Origin: FEN-1219 sp037445815
GTDB taxonomy: Bacteria; Pseudomonadota; Gammaproteobacteria; Steroidobacterales; Rariloculaceae
Length of the DNA stretch: 64,000 nt
NCBI GenBank assembly: GCA_037445815.1
Contig: JBBIJV010000001.1
Span: 13,050 to 77,049 of the forward strand
Reading direction: 5' to 3'
The position numbers and the translations under genes were made by a program. Under the pieces are notes generated by a model. It was not told the DNA's origin. It did not search any database and saw nothing but the letters and a program-made list of their open reading frames with translations. This document shows positions 8,607-17,605 of this stretch, piece by piece (within the stretch, counting starts at the first letter, position 1; each line of letters starts with the position of its first letter).

Positions 8607-9794
8607 CTACGCGGCCTTGCGCCCCCACAATGCCTTGGTCGCGAGCTTCGCGCCGTCGGACAGCGCCTTGAGCTTCGCCCAAGCGATCTGGGGGTGGCAG
8701 CGGAGGCCGAGGCCGCAGTCGGTGGAGGCGATGACGTTCTCGCGGCCGACCATGCGCGCGAATCGCTGAATGCGATCCGCGACGAGCCGCGGGTGCTCGA
8801 TCAGCGACGTTGAGTGCGTCACGACGCCCGGTGCGAGGATCTTGCCCTCGGGCAGCTTCGTCGTTTCCCAAAGCGCTGCCTCGTGCTCGTGCCGTACGTT
8901 CGCGGCTTCGAACAGATACGTCTGTGCTTTCACAGAGAGCATCACATCCACGATGTCGGGCAGCGGCAGGTCGCGCGAGTGCGGCCCGTGCCAGCTGCCC
9001 CAGCAGAGGTGATAGCGGATCTGCTCTTCTGGGATGTTGCGCAGCGCGTGGTTGAGTGCCTCGCAACGCATCCGGCAATACTTGCGATAGCCGTCGAGCC
9101 CCATCTCGAGGCCGATGCGATCCCAGAGCGCGCCGAGCCACGCGTCGTCCACCTGCACTTGGAAGCCGGCGTTCGCGATGCCCTCGTATTCCACGCGCAG
9201 CGCTTCGGCGAGCGCGTACACGTATTCCTCGTCGTTCTTGTAGAAATCGTTCTTGCGGCCCGGCTCGACGCTGAGCGGCGCCGTGGTCGTGAGGAACGCG
9301 TCGGACACAGGATTCTTGCCGAGTGCGGCCTTCAGCGTCGCGATCTCGCGCTCGAGCGCCTTGCCGCCCTTGTACGTGATGGGCCCGGTGCAGACCCAGT
9401 CGTCGATCGCCGCGGTGCTCTCCTTTGCGCCTTCGGGGACCTTCGGCGCCGACCCCGATTGCTCGAACAGCGTGCCTCGCTCGAGATTCACTCGGTAAAA
9501 GTCGGCGAACTCGACCCAATCGGCGCTCGACATCAGCAGCGTGCCGAGGCCGCCACGCTGGCCAGCGGGCTCGAAGCCGCCGAGCCGAGCGCTGATGTAC
9601 TGCGTCCAGTGGCCGCCTTTCGTGAGCTCGCCTTCGTTGATGAGGTCGATGCCCGCTTGGCGCTGAAACTCGACGACGGCCGCGACCGCATCGCGGAGCC
9701 GCTGGTCGCCGACGTCGGGATGCGCCCAGACGTCCTCGGGTGCCGGCAGTGCGCCGACGTGAGTCGTCAGAATTGCGTTCGTGCTGCGTCGCAT
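8607..9794 (-). CDS. Cobalamin-independent methionine synthase II-like (MetE C-terminal domain) protein
   Basis: A 395-residue single-domain TIM-barrel protein like the catalytic half of MetE (UROD/MetE superfamily). The likely zinc ligands are His262 and Cys264 in 'YHLCWGSWHGPH', possibly Glu296 ('LFEAANVRHEHE'), and Cys360 in 'STDCGLGLRCHP'. The substrate-binding start 'LTTHVGALPAPEDVW' resembles the short MetE-like enzymes that lack the N-terminal folate-binding half. Such proteins are methyltransferases acting on thiols, often with donors other than methyltetrahydrofolate; the true donor here is unknown. The gene starts 19 bp after the TonB receptor stop on the same strand, so the two probably form an operon. 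A Shine-Dalgarno (ggag) precedes the ATG at 9794. Confidence 0.86.
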   Translation of the reverse strand: MRRSTNAILTTHVGALPAPEDVWAHPDVGDQRLRDAVAAVVEFQRQAGIDLINEGELTKGGHWTQYISARLGGFEPAGQRGGLGTLLMSSADWVEFADFYRVNLERGTLFEQSGSAPKVPEGAKESTAAIDDWVCTGPITYKGGKALEREIATLKAALGKNPVSDAFLTTTAPLSVEPGRKNDFYKNDEEYVYALAEALRVEYEGIANAGFQVQVDDAWLGALWDRIGLEMGLDGYRKYCRMRCEALNHALRNIPEEQIRYHLCWGSWHGPHSRDLPLPDIVDVMLSVKAQTYLFEAANVRHEHEAALWETTKLPEGKILAPGVVTHSTSLIEHPRLVADRIQRFARMVGRENVIASTDCGLGLRCHPQIAWAKLKALSDGAKLATKALWGRKAA

Positions 9795-9813
9795 GGCGCT
9801 GATCTCCGGTTGA

Positions 9814-12132
9814 TTAGAACGCACGCCGCAGCGTGACATACCATTCGCGCGGCCAACCCGGCCGTCCGGTGCCGGCGAAGTAGGGCGGGAACGGCCGGCC
9901 GAACTGGCTCTCATAGTAGAACTCGTCAGTCAGATTCGTGCCGATCAGCGCCGCGCTCCAATCATCGTTCGGCGACGCCCATTGCAGTCGGAAGCTCACG
10001 AGGCTCACGTCGTCGATGAAGCTCGTCGGCGCGTTGATTGCGTCGGTGTAGAACTCGGAGCGGTACGCATAGTCGAGGCGCGGGGTCAGCGAGCCGCCGT
10101 GCGGCAGGTCGAACGCATACTGCAAGCCGATCGTGAGCTTCTCGTCCGGCGTGTAGACCGTCGTCATGTCCGGCGTGATGCCGGTGCGCGGATCGACGCG
10201 CTCATACTGAAAATCCAACACGCCGAGCGCGGCGTCGATGCGCAAGTGGTCGTTCGGCAGGTACTCGAGCTCGACTTCGACGCCCTGGATCTCGGCGTCT
10301 CCGACGTTCGCCGACATCGTGCACGGCGCGCCCGGGAACGGCGAGAACGCGTCACACGAGAGCAGCGTGAGCTGCACTTCGTCGTAGGAGTTCGCGAACG
10401 CCGCAACGTTGAAGCGCAAACGATCGCCGGCGAGGTGCGTCTTGAGTCCGATCTCGAAGGCATCGAGCGTTTCGGGGTCGTACTGCTGCACCTGCGAGAC
10501 GAAGAACGGCCGCGGGTTCACGCCGCCGCCCTTGTAGCCGGTCGACACCTGTCCGTAGAGGAGCACGCGCTCGGCCGCGCGGAAGTCGAGTACGACACGG
10601 TAGTCGGTGCGGTCGCCGCTGTACTCGCCCGTGAAGTTCACGAGCGCGCCGAGCAGCGGATGCGGATCGCCGTTGAAATCCCAGCGGTTGAACGTGAAGC
10701 GCTTGAGATCGTCGGTATAGCGCACAGCGGCCGTGATTCTCGTGCGGTCGGTGACGTCGAACACCGCATGCGCGTACACCGATTTCGATTCGGTTTTTAC
10801 CGGGTCGCGGAACAGAATTTCGAGATCGAGCCCGCCGCCGCCGGGCGCGAGCCCGCCCGGAATGTTCACTCGGCCTTCCGATACGCCGTCCGCGTCGTAA
10901 AAGAAGAGTCCAACGGTCCAGTCCGCGAGGCCGGTGTCTCCGGACACGCGAACCTCCTGCGTCCACTGCTCGTGCGTGAGACGCCAGTATTGGTCGAGAA
11001 CAGTCGCGGGCGACGCGTCGACGCCGTTCGAGAACGGCACTCTCGACTCGCGATAGCCGGTGATCGACTCGAGCGTCAACGAATCGCCGAGCTCGGCGCG
11101 CAGGAGGTTCGAGATGCCGCGCGAATCGAGCGGCGTCGTATCCGGCATCGCGAACGCGTCGGTCGGCGTGCCGGTTGGTTGGCTCAAGTACGTCTCGTAG
11201 TTCGTGTAGCTTTCGGGGCCCGTGATGTAGTTCGCCCCGCCGGTCCAGAGCGGCGACTGGAATTGCAGCTTGCTGGCGGGGTTCTCGGAGCGATCTTCGG
11301 TCGCGTCGACGATCAGGGTGTTCTCGACGCGATCGCCGGGCGTCCACAGCAGCGTCGCGCGCGCCGTCGTCACGTCCTGGCCGCCTTCGCTGCCGATGAT
11401 GCAGTCCTCGCGGAGCCGCTGCGTGCCGCCGGCCGTGTTGCCGGTAGCGCAAGCGTAATCCAGGCGGTCGACATAGCCGTCGCGGTCGATCGCTGCCGCG
11501 GCGATCCGTGCGTAGAGTTTGTCCTCGACGAGCGGCAGGTTCGCCGCGCCGCGCGCCATGATTCGATCGAACGAGCCGAAGCCGGCCTCGGCATACCCGC
11601 CCGCCTCGGGGCCCGGACGTGTCGAAAACAGCTTGATCGCGCCGCCAATCGAGTTCTTGCCGGCCAACGTGCCCTGCGGTCCGCGGAGGATTTCGACGCG
11701 GTCCGTGTCGAGCAGCTCGAACACGGCGCCGGTCAACACGCCGTAGTAGACGTCGTCGACATACATGCCGACGCCGGGCTCGACTGCGAAGTGAGGATCG
11801 GCCTGCCCGACGCCGCGAATGAAAACGCCGGCCATCTGCCCGAACCCGCCGGCACCCCGCGACAGCTGTACGTTCGGCGCGAAGCTCGACGCGTGCGCGA
11901 CGTCGGTCGCGTTGCGTCGCTCGAGCATGTCGCCGGAGAGCGCCGAGATCGCGATCGGCGTCTCCTGCGCGGACTGCGTGCGGAATTGCGCAGTGACGAT
12001 GATCTCCTCGAGCGCGCTCGGCTCGTCCTGGGCGTGAGCATTCGCGCCGAGCAACAATGCATGCGAAACGGCCGCTGCGATTGGCAGTCGTCGTACGCGG
12101 CCACTCACTCGATATCCCTTGCTGTGTCTCAT
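9814..12132 (-). CDS. TonB-dependent outer-membrane receptor
   Basis: A 772-residue receptor. A signal peptide covers about residues 1-34 (ending 'AHAQ'), the TonB box is 'LEEIIVTAQFR', and the plug domain follows at about 50-165 with 'VFIRGVGQADPHFAVEPGVG' and 'RVEILRGPQGTLAGKNSIGG'. The rest is a 22-strand beta barrel ending in a terminal aromatic ('YVTLRRAF'), as needed for BAM insertion. Such plug sequences occur in iron-complex and small-molecule receptors of Proteobacteria; the substrate cannot be assigned. It heads a probable operon with the MetE-like gene and is divergent from an AraC regulator about 200 bp away. A strong ribosome site (ggggggaaa) precedes the ATG. Confidence 0.93.
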   Translation of the reverse strand: MRHSKGYRVSGRVRRLPIAAAVSHALLLGANAHAQDEPSALEEIIVTAQFRTQSAQETPIAISALSGDMLERRNATDVAHASSFAPNVQLSRGAGGFGQMAGVFIRGVGQADPHFAVEPGVGMYVDDVYYGVLTGAVFELLDTDRVEILRGPQGTLAGKNSIGGAIKLFSTRPGPEAGGYAEAGFGSFDRIMARGAANLPLVEDKLYARIAAAAIDRDGYVDRLDYACATGNTAGGTQRLREDCIIGSEGGQDVTTARATLLWTPGDRVENTLIVDATEDRSENPASKLQFQSPLWTGGANYITGPESYTNYETYLSQPTGTPTDAFAMPDTTPLDSRGISNLLRAELGDSLTLESITGYRESRVPFSNGVDASPATVLDQYWRLTHEQWTQEVRVSGDTGLADWTVGLFFYDADGVSEGRVNIPGGLAPGGGGLDLEILFRDPVKTESKSVYAHAVFDVTDRTRITAAVRYTDDLKRFTFNRWDFNGDPHPLLGALVNFTGEYSGDRTDYRVVLDFRAAERVLLYGQVSTGYKGGGVNPRPFFVSQVQQYDPETLDAFEIGLKTHLAGDRLRFNVAAFANSYDEVQLTLLSCDAFSPFPGAPCTMSANVGDAEIQGVEVELEYLPNDHLRIDAALGVLDFQYERVDPRTGITPDMTTVYTPDEKLTIGLQYAFDLPHGGSLTPRLDYAYRSEFYTDAINAPTSFIDDVSLVSFRLQWASPNDDWSAALIGTNLTDEFYYESQFGRPFPPYFAGTGRPGWPREWYVTLRRAF

Positions 12133-12334
12133 GACGGTTTCCCCCCGGGCGAACTCACACGTGCCTTCGAGAGCGGCCGCTTGCTCGGAGCCCGGCTAGC
12201 GGCGCCGACTGGGCGCCGATAAACTAGCCGAGCCGAAAACGACAGCGCTTTGCCAGGACGGCCCATCGGACTTTGCTCGGACGGCGCGGCGCCGGTGCGG
12301 GCGATCGGGGCGCGGCGGTCCAAAGGCAGTCGAG

Positions 12335-13318
12335 ATGACTCGGGGGTTCCACGCAACGCTTGAGGTGACGTCGGCGTCGGCCGTGACGCGCCGGCCGCGC
12401 CAAACTGCCTGGGCGGACTTGATCGCGAAGTACATCGGCGGCACTCACCGCACCGAAGCGGTTGGTCGCGATGAGGGTTTCTTCGGCGAGCTCACCCATT
12501 GGCGCTTCGGCGAGCTCAAGTTCGTCTTGTCGAAAGTTCGCGGTGTGTCGGTGCGCGGTATTCAGGCCACCGACGAGCGCGCCCACAATCTGCACGACGC
12601 GTGGCTCTGCATGTGCCTATCGGGCGGTTTCGAGCTCGACGCGGGCCGGCGCTCGACGGTAATCGATCCGACCGGCGTGGCCGTCATGCAATGCGGCCGG
12701 CCGCACGTCGTGACCTTCGCGCCCGACGCCGACGTGCTCTGGGTGCGTGCGCCGCGCTACCACTTCAGAAGCCTCGATCACTGCGCGTCCGGGTTCGTGA
12801 CGCTCGACGCGTCGCGCGGCGTCGGCCGGCTCGCGTTGCAGTCGTTGCACGGTCTCTATCAGCAGGCCGCATTGCTCGACGACGAGGATGCGGGCCAGAT
12901 CGTGCACAGCACGCTGGGGCTCGTGTCGGCTGCGATGGAGCAAGCCGGCCGGCGCGGCAGGGCGCCCGAGCTCGCCGAGCCGTCTCAGCTCGAGCAGCTC
13001 AAGCAGTTCATCGAGAACAATTTGCACGACGAGGGGTTGTCGCTCGAAACAGCCGCACGGTCGCTCGGCAGGAATCCGCGCTACTTGAACCGAGTGTTCG
13101 AAGCCGCAGGCGATTCCTTCATGCGCTGGACGTGGAATCGGCGCCTCGAGCGCGCGTACGAGATGATCGTGTCGGCCGATGCGACTAGCTCGATCACCGA
13201 CGTCGCGTTCAATTGCGGGTTCAAGAACCTGTCGCACTTCAGCCGTGCGTTTCGCGAGCGGTTCGGCTGCGCGCCGAGCGCCATGCTGCGACTCGCGAGG
13301 CGGGCGACGCAGCACTGA
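12335..13318 (+). CDS. AraC family transcriptional regulator
   Basis: A 327-residue protein with an N-terminal AraC-binding-like domain (about 30-200, including 'DAWLCMCLSGGFELDAGRR') and a C-terminal double helix-turn-helix (about 222-320). 'LSLETAARSLGRNPRYLNRV' and 'SSITDVAFNCGFKNLSHFSR' followed by 'AFRERFGCAPS' mark the two DNA-binding helices. This arrangement is that of ligand-responsive AraC activators of catabolic operons. It is divergently placed to the TonB receptor/MetE-like operon, which is its likely target. An overlap of regulatory sites within 12133-12334 is probable, but no operator is obvious to me. Confidence 0.92.
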   Translation: MTRGFHATLEVTSASAVTRRPRQTAWADLIAKYIGGTHRTEAVGRDEGFFGELTHWRFGELKFVLSKVRGVSVRGIQATDERAHNLHDAWLCMCLSGGFELDAGRRSTVIDPTGVAVMQCGRPHVVTFAPDADVLWVRAPRYHFRSLDHCASGFVTLDASRGVGRLALQSLHGLYQQAALLDDEDAGQIVHSTLGLVSAAMEQAGRRGRAPELAEPSQLEQLKQFIENNLHDEGLSLETAARSLGRNPRYLNRVFEAAGDSFMRWTWNRRLERAYEMIVSADATSSITDVAFNCGFKNLSHFSRAFRERFGCAPSAMLRLARRATQH

Positions 13319-13352
13319 GGCGTGCGGCGCGAGCCGGCGCGGTGGAGCACCG

Positions 13353-13690
13353 ATGTACCGCAGCCCTCATCCGCCGCTCGACGTATCTGCCGTGCGACTC
13401 GCGGAGCTCGTGCTCGCCGGCGCGACGGCACGCCGCGGTCGTGTGCACCGTGACGGGCCGAAGCGTTGCGTATACGGAGCTGCCGTAGCGCGTCGAGCGC
13501 ACGGCCGCGGGCCTCGCTGCGCTCGGCATCTAGAAGGGCGACGTCTGCGCGATATCTGCGCCAAGCTCGCCGGAGGACGTGATTGCCGTGCTCGCCATCG
13601 CGTGCTTGGGCGCGGTGGCAACGACGGCGAACCCCGTCAATACGAAGGACCATCTCGATCGGGCTAGCCGCTGCGAGCCCGGCGTGAAGC
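13353..13690 (+). pseudogene. N-terminal relic of an acyl-CoA synthetase / 4-coumarate-CoA ligase-like enzyme
   Basis: An ATG at 13353 with a purine-rich ribosome site opens 'MYRSPHPPLDVSAVRLAELV', typical of 4-coumarate-CoA-ligase-like N-termini. Near 13428 the homology moves to another frame ('VTGRSVAYTELP'), followed by an in-frame TAG (13486-13488), 'RVERTAAGLAALGI', a second TAG (13531-13533) and 'KGDVCAISAPSSPEDVIAVL' with 'ACLGAVATTANPVNTKD'. Homology fades after about 13665. The ATP-binding core and C-terminal domain are missing. The AMP-binding family uses ATP to load CoA onto carboxylates; this copy cannot. Confidence 0.78.
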
Positions 13691-13814
13691 GCTGTTGGAC
13701 GGAGCGCTCCGGCGTTGGCGGCACATCCGTGCCGTTGCGCTCGAATCGTGAAGTCGCCGGCGAGGTCGACGTACTCGAAGAGACTTACGTTGCAACGCGC
13801 CGGTGTCGTCTGCG

Positions 13815-14693
13815 TCAGCGCGCGGGCTCGACGGGCCGGCGGCCGAGCACCAGCAGCACTACGCCGGCAGTGATGACGCCCGCCGCGAGCCACTCGAATG
13901 GCGTCACCGTCTCGCCGCCGAGCCAAATGCCGAGCGCGAGCGCGATTACGGGATTCACGAACGTGTAGCTCGCAGCGAGTCCGGCGCTCACGCGCGACAG
14001 CAGCACCATGTAGGCGTTGAACGCGAGCAGCGAGCCGAACACGATCAGATAGATCCACGACCAGGCGGCCAACGGCTCCGGCGGCCACGCGGGGCGCTCG
14101 CGGACTAGGAAGGCGACGATCATCAGCAGCGCGCTGCCGCACAGCATCTCGCTCGCGAAGCCCATCGCGCCCGGCGCGAGCGAGAACCGGCGCTGCGAGA
14201 GCACGCTGCCGAGCGACCAGCTCAAGCAAGCCACCGTGATCGCGACGAGGCCCGTTCGCGACGCCGTGAACGCCTCGCCTTGCACGAGCAGCAATACGCC
14301 GGCGAGGCCCACGACCATGCCGACCAGCTCGAGCCGACCCGGCTTGATGCCGAACGGCAAGTTCATCGCCGTGATGATGATCGGAATGATCGCGATGTAC
14401 GCCACCACGAGCCCCGACGCGACGGTGAGCTCCGAGTACGCCGTGAGACCCATGCCGGTCACGAGCATCAACGTACCGACGATCGCGGCGTTGCGCCACT
14501 CAACGAGCGTCGGCAGCGCGCGTCCGCGCAGCTTGAGCCACACGATCAGCAGCAAGCCGGCGACGAGAAATCGCGAGCCCATCTGAGAGAACGGCGGAAA
14601 GCTGACGAGCGCGAACTTGATCGCGAGATACGTCGAGCCCCAGATGAACCAAGTTGCAGCGAGGCAAGCGAGCAGCAGCGGCGACAGGCGCAC
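13815..14693 (-). CDS. EamA/DMT-superfamily transporter (YedA-like)
   Basis: A 292-residue inner-membrane protein with ten predicted helices arranged as two EamA repeats (about 8-140 and 150-285). 'ACLAATWFIWGSTYLAIKFA' at the start and 'ASYTFVNPVIALALGIWLGG' in helix nine are classic for this family; the latter is the conserved proline-containing 'NPV' segment. Members export amino acids or other metabolites and drugs; no specific substrate can be given. It is divergent from the exonuclease-nucleotidyltransferase gene across about 115 bp. Confidence 0.92.
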   Translation of the reverse strand: MRLSPLLLACLAATWFIWGSTYLAIKFALVSFPPFSQMGSRFLVAGLLLIVWLKLRGRALPTLVEWRNAAIVGTLMLVTGMGLTAYSELTVASGLVVAYIAIIPIIITAMNLPFGIKPGRLELVGMVVGLAGVLLLVQGEAFTASRTGLVAITVACLSWSLGSVLSQRRFSLAPGAMGFASEMLCGSALLMIVAFLVRERPAWPPEPLAAWSWIYLIVFGSLLAFNAYMVLLSRVSAGLAASYTFVNPVIALALGIWLGGETVTPFEWLAAGVITAGVVLLVLGRRPVEPAR

Positions 14694-14809
14694 GGACGTC
14701 TCCCAAAGGCCGTGCGAGCTTACTGCTTCGCGAGTGCGTTCTCACGCGCTTCGCAGTTTGCCGGTATTCGTCTAGGCTCGGACGCAGCCTCATGACCTTG
14801 GGAAACAGC

Positions 14810-15949
14810 ATGGAAATCTACGTGAGCACGGACGTGGAAGCCGATGGCCCCATTCCGGGGCTCAACTCCATGTTGAGCTTCGCCTCGGCGGCGTACACCG
14901 CGGACAAGAAGCTGCTCGGCACGTTCAGCGCAAACCTCGAAACCCTCCCGGGGGCTTCGCCGGATCCGAGGACGACGAAGTGGTGGGCGACGCAGCCCGA
15001 AGCGTGGGCTGCCTGCCGGCGCGATCAGCGCCGTCCCGAAGATGCGCTGCGCGAGTACGCCGCTTGGCTCAAAGCCTTGCCCGGAAAACCCGTGTTCGTG
15101 GGGTATCCGGCTACGTACGATTTTCTGTTCATACAGTGGTATCTCGGGCGCTTCGTCGGCGAAAGCCCTTTCGGCTTTGCCGCTCTCGACGTCAAGAGCT
15201 ACGCCATGGCGCTGCTCAAGAAGGAGTTCCGCGAGACAACCAAGGAGCGCATGCCCGCGCACTGGTTCGACGCGCACCCTCATACGCACATCGCGCTCGA
15301 CGACGCCATCGAGCAAGGCACGCTGCTCTGCAACATGCTGGCCGAGAAGCTCGGCCGCGCGTCGCAACACACCGCGCCGGGTCTTCTCGGGAAGCTCGAA
15401 CGGATCGTTCGTGCCGATACCCACCTCATGCAATTGCTGAACGTCGCGCGGGCCGCGGACCTTCCACAGTGGCGACTCGCCGCCGGGTGCGTTTATCAAA
15501 CGGTGTGGAACGTGCTCACGAATCGGCCGGCGGGAACGGGCATCAACGACTACGACCTCATCTATTTCGACGACTCCGATCTCTCCGCGGAGGCGGAAGC
15601 CGCCGTCCAAGCCCGAATTCGCGCCGCGCTACCGGAGTTTCCCGCCCCGATAGAAGCCTGCAATCAAGCGCGGGTGCACTTGTGGTTCGAAAGCTATTTC
15701 GGAGCTCCCTATTCGCCGATCGCGTCCGCGGACGAGGCGATCACGCGCTACGCGTCCGCGACGCACGCCATCGGCGTGCGGCTGACCCACGACGATCGGT
15801 TGGACGTCTTCGCTCCGTTCGGGCTCGACGACATCTTCGGCATGATCGTGAGGCCCAACCGCGTGCTGCCGAACAAGGCCACCCACGAGAAGAAGGCGGC
15901 GCGCGCTCGAGAGATCTGGCCGGAGCTGCGGGTCATCCCCTGGGACTGA
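14810..15949 (+). CDS. Fusion of a DEDDh 3'-5' exonuclease-like domain and a NTP_transf_6-type nucleotidyltransferase
   Basis: A 379-residue protein with two unrelated enzyme domains. Residues 1 to about 185 resemble DEDDh exonucleases: Asp8 and Glu10 in 'STDVEADGPIPG', Asp104 in 'YPATYDFLF', and His160/Asp165 in 'HIALDDAIEQG', giving the HxAxxD motif. Residues about 205-379 match the NTP_transf_6 (former DUF925) family: 'PQWRLAAGCVYQTVW', the metal motif Asp247-x-Asp249 in 'INDYDLIYFDDSDLS', 'NQARVHLWF' and 'VFAPFGLDDIFGMIVRPN'. Both metal centres look intact. The ATG at 14810 is chosen because a weak 'ggga' site precedes it and the exonuclease fold starts at once; an ATG at 14792 is the alternative. 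I do not know this fusion from elsewhere. Confidence 0.83.
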   Translation: MEIYVSTDVEADGPIPGLNSMLSFASAAYTADKKLLGTFSANLETLPGASPDPRTTKWWATQPEAWAACRRDQRRPEDALREYAAWLKALPGKPVFVGYPATYDFLFIQWYLGRFVGESPFGFAALDVKSYAMALLKKEFRETTKERMPAHWFDAHPHTHIALDDAIEQGTLLCNMLAEKLGRASQHTAPGLLGKLERIVRADTHLMQLLNVARAADLPQWRLAAGCVYQTVWNVLTNRPAGTGINDYDLIYFDDSDLSAEAEAAVQARIRAALPEFPAPIEACNQARVHLWFESYFGAPYSPIASADEAITRYASATHAIGVRLTHDDRLDVFAPFGLDDIFGMIVRPNRVLPNKATHEKKAARAREIWPELRVIPWD

Positions 15950-16057
15950 CGCGCAGCGACGGAGTCAGGCCGCCCACAACGTCGCGAGCTCGAGCTCGAG
16001 AGCTTCGAACGGCTCGGTACGCACCCGGTCGCCGGCCGAACGTGTGGCAAGCAGCTG

Positions 16058-16305
16058 TCATCGCCCGGACACGAGCCGCAACAGCTCCAGCGCCTGCCGC
16101 AGCGGATCGACGAGCCACGCGTAAGCCACGCCCCCGCGTGCGTAGATCGCGAGCTTCTTGACGCGATCGATGCGTTCCGTCGACGGCGACAACACCTCGC
16201 ACACCCAATCGGGCGCGACGGCCGGATACTCTTCGGTCGGCAGCGCGGGCGGGCGTCCGCATCGCCGGGCGCCGAGATCAGGCGCGCCTTTCGCGGCGCT
16301 TGCTT
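16058..16305 (-). pseudogene. C-terminal relic of a Uma2-family (DUF820) protein
   Basis: Reading the minus strand from about 16305 to a stop at 16058, one frame gives 'GAPDLGARRCGRPPALPTEE' and then 'VAPDWVCEVLSPSTERIDR', 'KKLAIYARGGVAYAWLVDP' and 'LRQALELLRLVSGR'. This is the second half of the Uma2 fold (PD-(D/E)XK-like), with the 'EVLSPST' strand intact. No plausible start codon or N-terminal half with the first catalytic acid is present before the frame runs into the promoter region of the next gene. It is short, 5'-truncated and probably not expressed. A full Uma2 gene lies at 23115. Confidence 0.6.
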
Positions 16306-16382
16306 GAGTTATCGCGAGTGGGGCCGCGCTCCGGAGCGTCTTCCGCTATCCTTCTCTGCAATATCGCGCGGGGGAAGCTCGC

Positions 16383-17585
16383 ATGAGAGTTGCACGCTCC
16401 ATTCTGTGCACCGCGGTGTTGTGGGTGATCACGTGCGCGCCCGGCCGTGGCCAACCGGCGCAGATCGGCGTGCCGGTGCCGCCGCTCGGCGACGGGCCGT
16501 GGGTGTTCGATACGGCCGAGCAGCACAAAGTACGCGTCAGCGTCGTAACGAAGGGCCTCTCGCATCCCTGGGCCATCGCGTTCTTGCCCGACGGCGCCAT
16601 GCTGATCACCGAGCGCCCCGGTCGCCTGCGGTTCGTGCGCGACGGCGTGCTCGACCCCCAGCCGATTTCCGGCTTGCCCCCGATTCGCACCGACGGCAAC
16701 GGCGGCCTCATGGACGTTGCGCTGCATCCCGAGTTCGAGCGGAACGCTCTCGTCTATCTCACGTATACCAAACCCGTCGGCAACGGCATGGGCACTCCGG
16801 CGCTGATGCGCGGCCGGCTCGAAGGCCACGCCCTCGCCGACGTGGAGGATCTCGTCGTCCCCGACTACTACGAGGGTAACTCGGGCTTGAACGGCCGCGT
16901 CGTTTTCGGCCGCGACGGCAAGGTCTACATGTCGACCGGGGGCCGGTCGCAGAACGACATCGCGAACGTCGCGCAAGATCGCATGAGCCTGCGCGGCAAG
17001 ATCCTGCGACTCAACGACGACGGCTCCGTGCCGCCCGACAATCCATTCGTGGGCCGCCATGGCCATCGGCCGGAGATCTATTCGCTGGGGCACCGCAACC
17101 AGCTCGGCCTCATCGTCCATCCGACGACCGGCGAGATCTGGCAGCACGAAAACGGCCCGCAAGGCGGCGACGAGCTCAACGTCATTCTGCCCGGGCGCGA
17201 TTACGGTTGGCCCGAGGTGAGCTTCGGGCGCGACTACTCGGGCCGCCGCGTCTCCGAGCACCCGACGAGAGAGGGCATCGAGCCGCCGCTCGTCGTGTGG
17301 GTTCCCGCGATCGCCGTCGCCGGAATGGCCGTGTACACCGGCGAGCGGTTCCCGGCGTGGAAGGGCAACGTGTTCGTCGGCGCGATGATGGAGGGCCGGA
17401 TCCCGGGCACGGGCCACCTCCAGCGCGTGGTCTTCAATCAAAACATGGAAGAGATTCGCCGCGAGTCGATGTTGCGGGAGCTCAGGCAACGCATCCGAGA
17501 GGTGCGCCAAGGGCCCGACGAGCTGCTCTACTTGCTCACGGACGAGGACGACGGCGCGCTGCTGCGCCTCGAGCCGGCGCCCTGA
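16383..17585 (+). CDS. PQQ-dependent aldose sugar dehydrogenase-like protein (GSDH/sorbosone dehydrogenase family)
   Basis: A 400-residue exported protein (signal peptide about 1-23) with the six-bladed beta propeller of soluble glucose/sorbosone dehydrogenases. 'GLSHPWAIAFLPDGAMLITE' opens the propeller; 'YSLGHRNQLGLIVHPTTGEI' and 'WQHENGPQGGDELNVILPG' with 'RDYGWPEV' are the well conserved PQQ/calcium-binding segments. Family members oxidise aldose sugars in the periplasm, passing electrons to an acceptor. It starts with an ATG at 16383 after 'gggggaagctcgc'. A small integral membrane protein follows 20 bp downstream and may be co-transcribed; whether it takes part in electron transfer is unknown. 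Confidence 0.9.
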   Translation: MRVARSILCTAVLWVITCAPGRGQPAQIGVPVPPLGDGPWVFDTAEQHKVRVSVVTKGLSHPWAIAFLPDGAMLITERPGRLRFVRDGVLDPQPISGLPPIRTDGNGGLMDVALHPEFERNALVYLTYTKPVGNGMGTPALMRGRLEGHALADVEDLVVPDYYEGNSGLNGRVVFGRDGKVYMSTGGRSQNDIANVAQDRMSLRGKILRLNDDGSVPPDNPFVGRHGHRPEIYSLGHRNQLGLIVHPTTGEIWQHENGPQGGDELNVILPGRDYGWPEVSFGRDYSGRRVSEHPTREGIEPPLVVWVPAIAVAGMAVYTGERFPAWKGNVFVGAMMEGRIPGTGHLQRVVFNQNMEEIRRESMLRELRQRIREVRQGPDELLYLLTDEDDGALLRLEPAP

Positions 17586-17605
17586 TCGAAGGCAGGACAC
17601 GGAAC

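Noticed and set aside
9982..12222. A long open frame on the plus strand (746 codons) opposite the TonB receptor
   Set aside because: High GC content leaves few stops in the antisense frame. The translation is Arg/Glu/Val-rich without motifs, while the minus-strand frame is a clear receptor.
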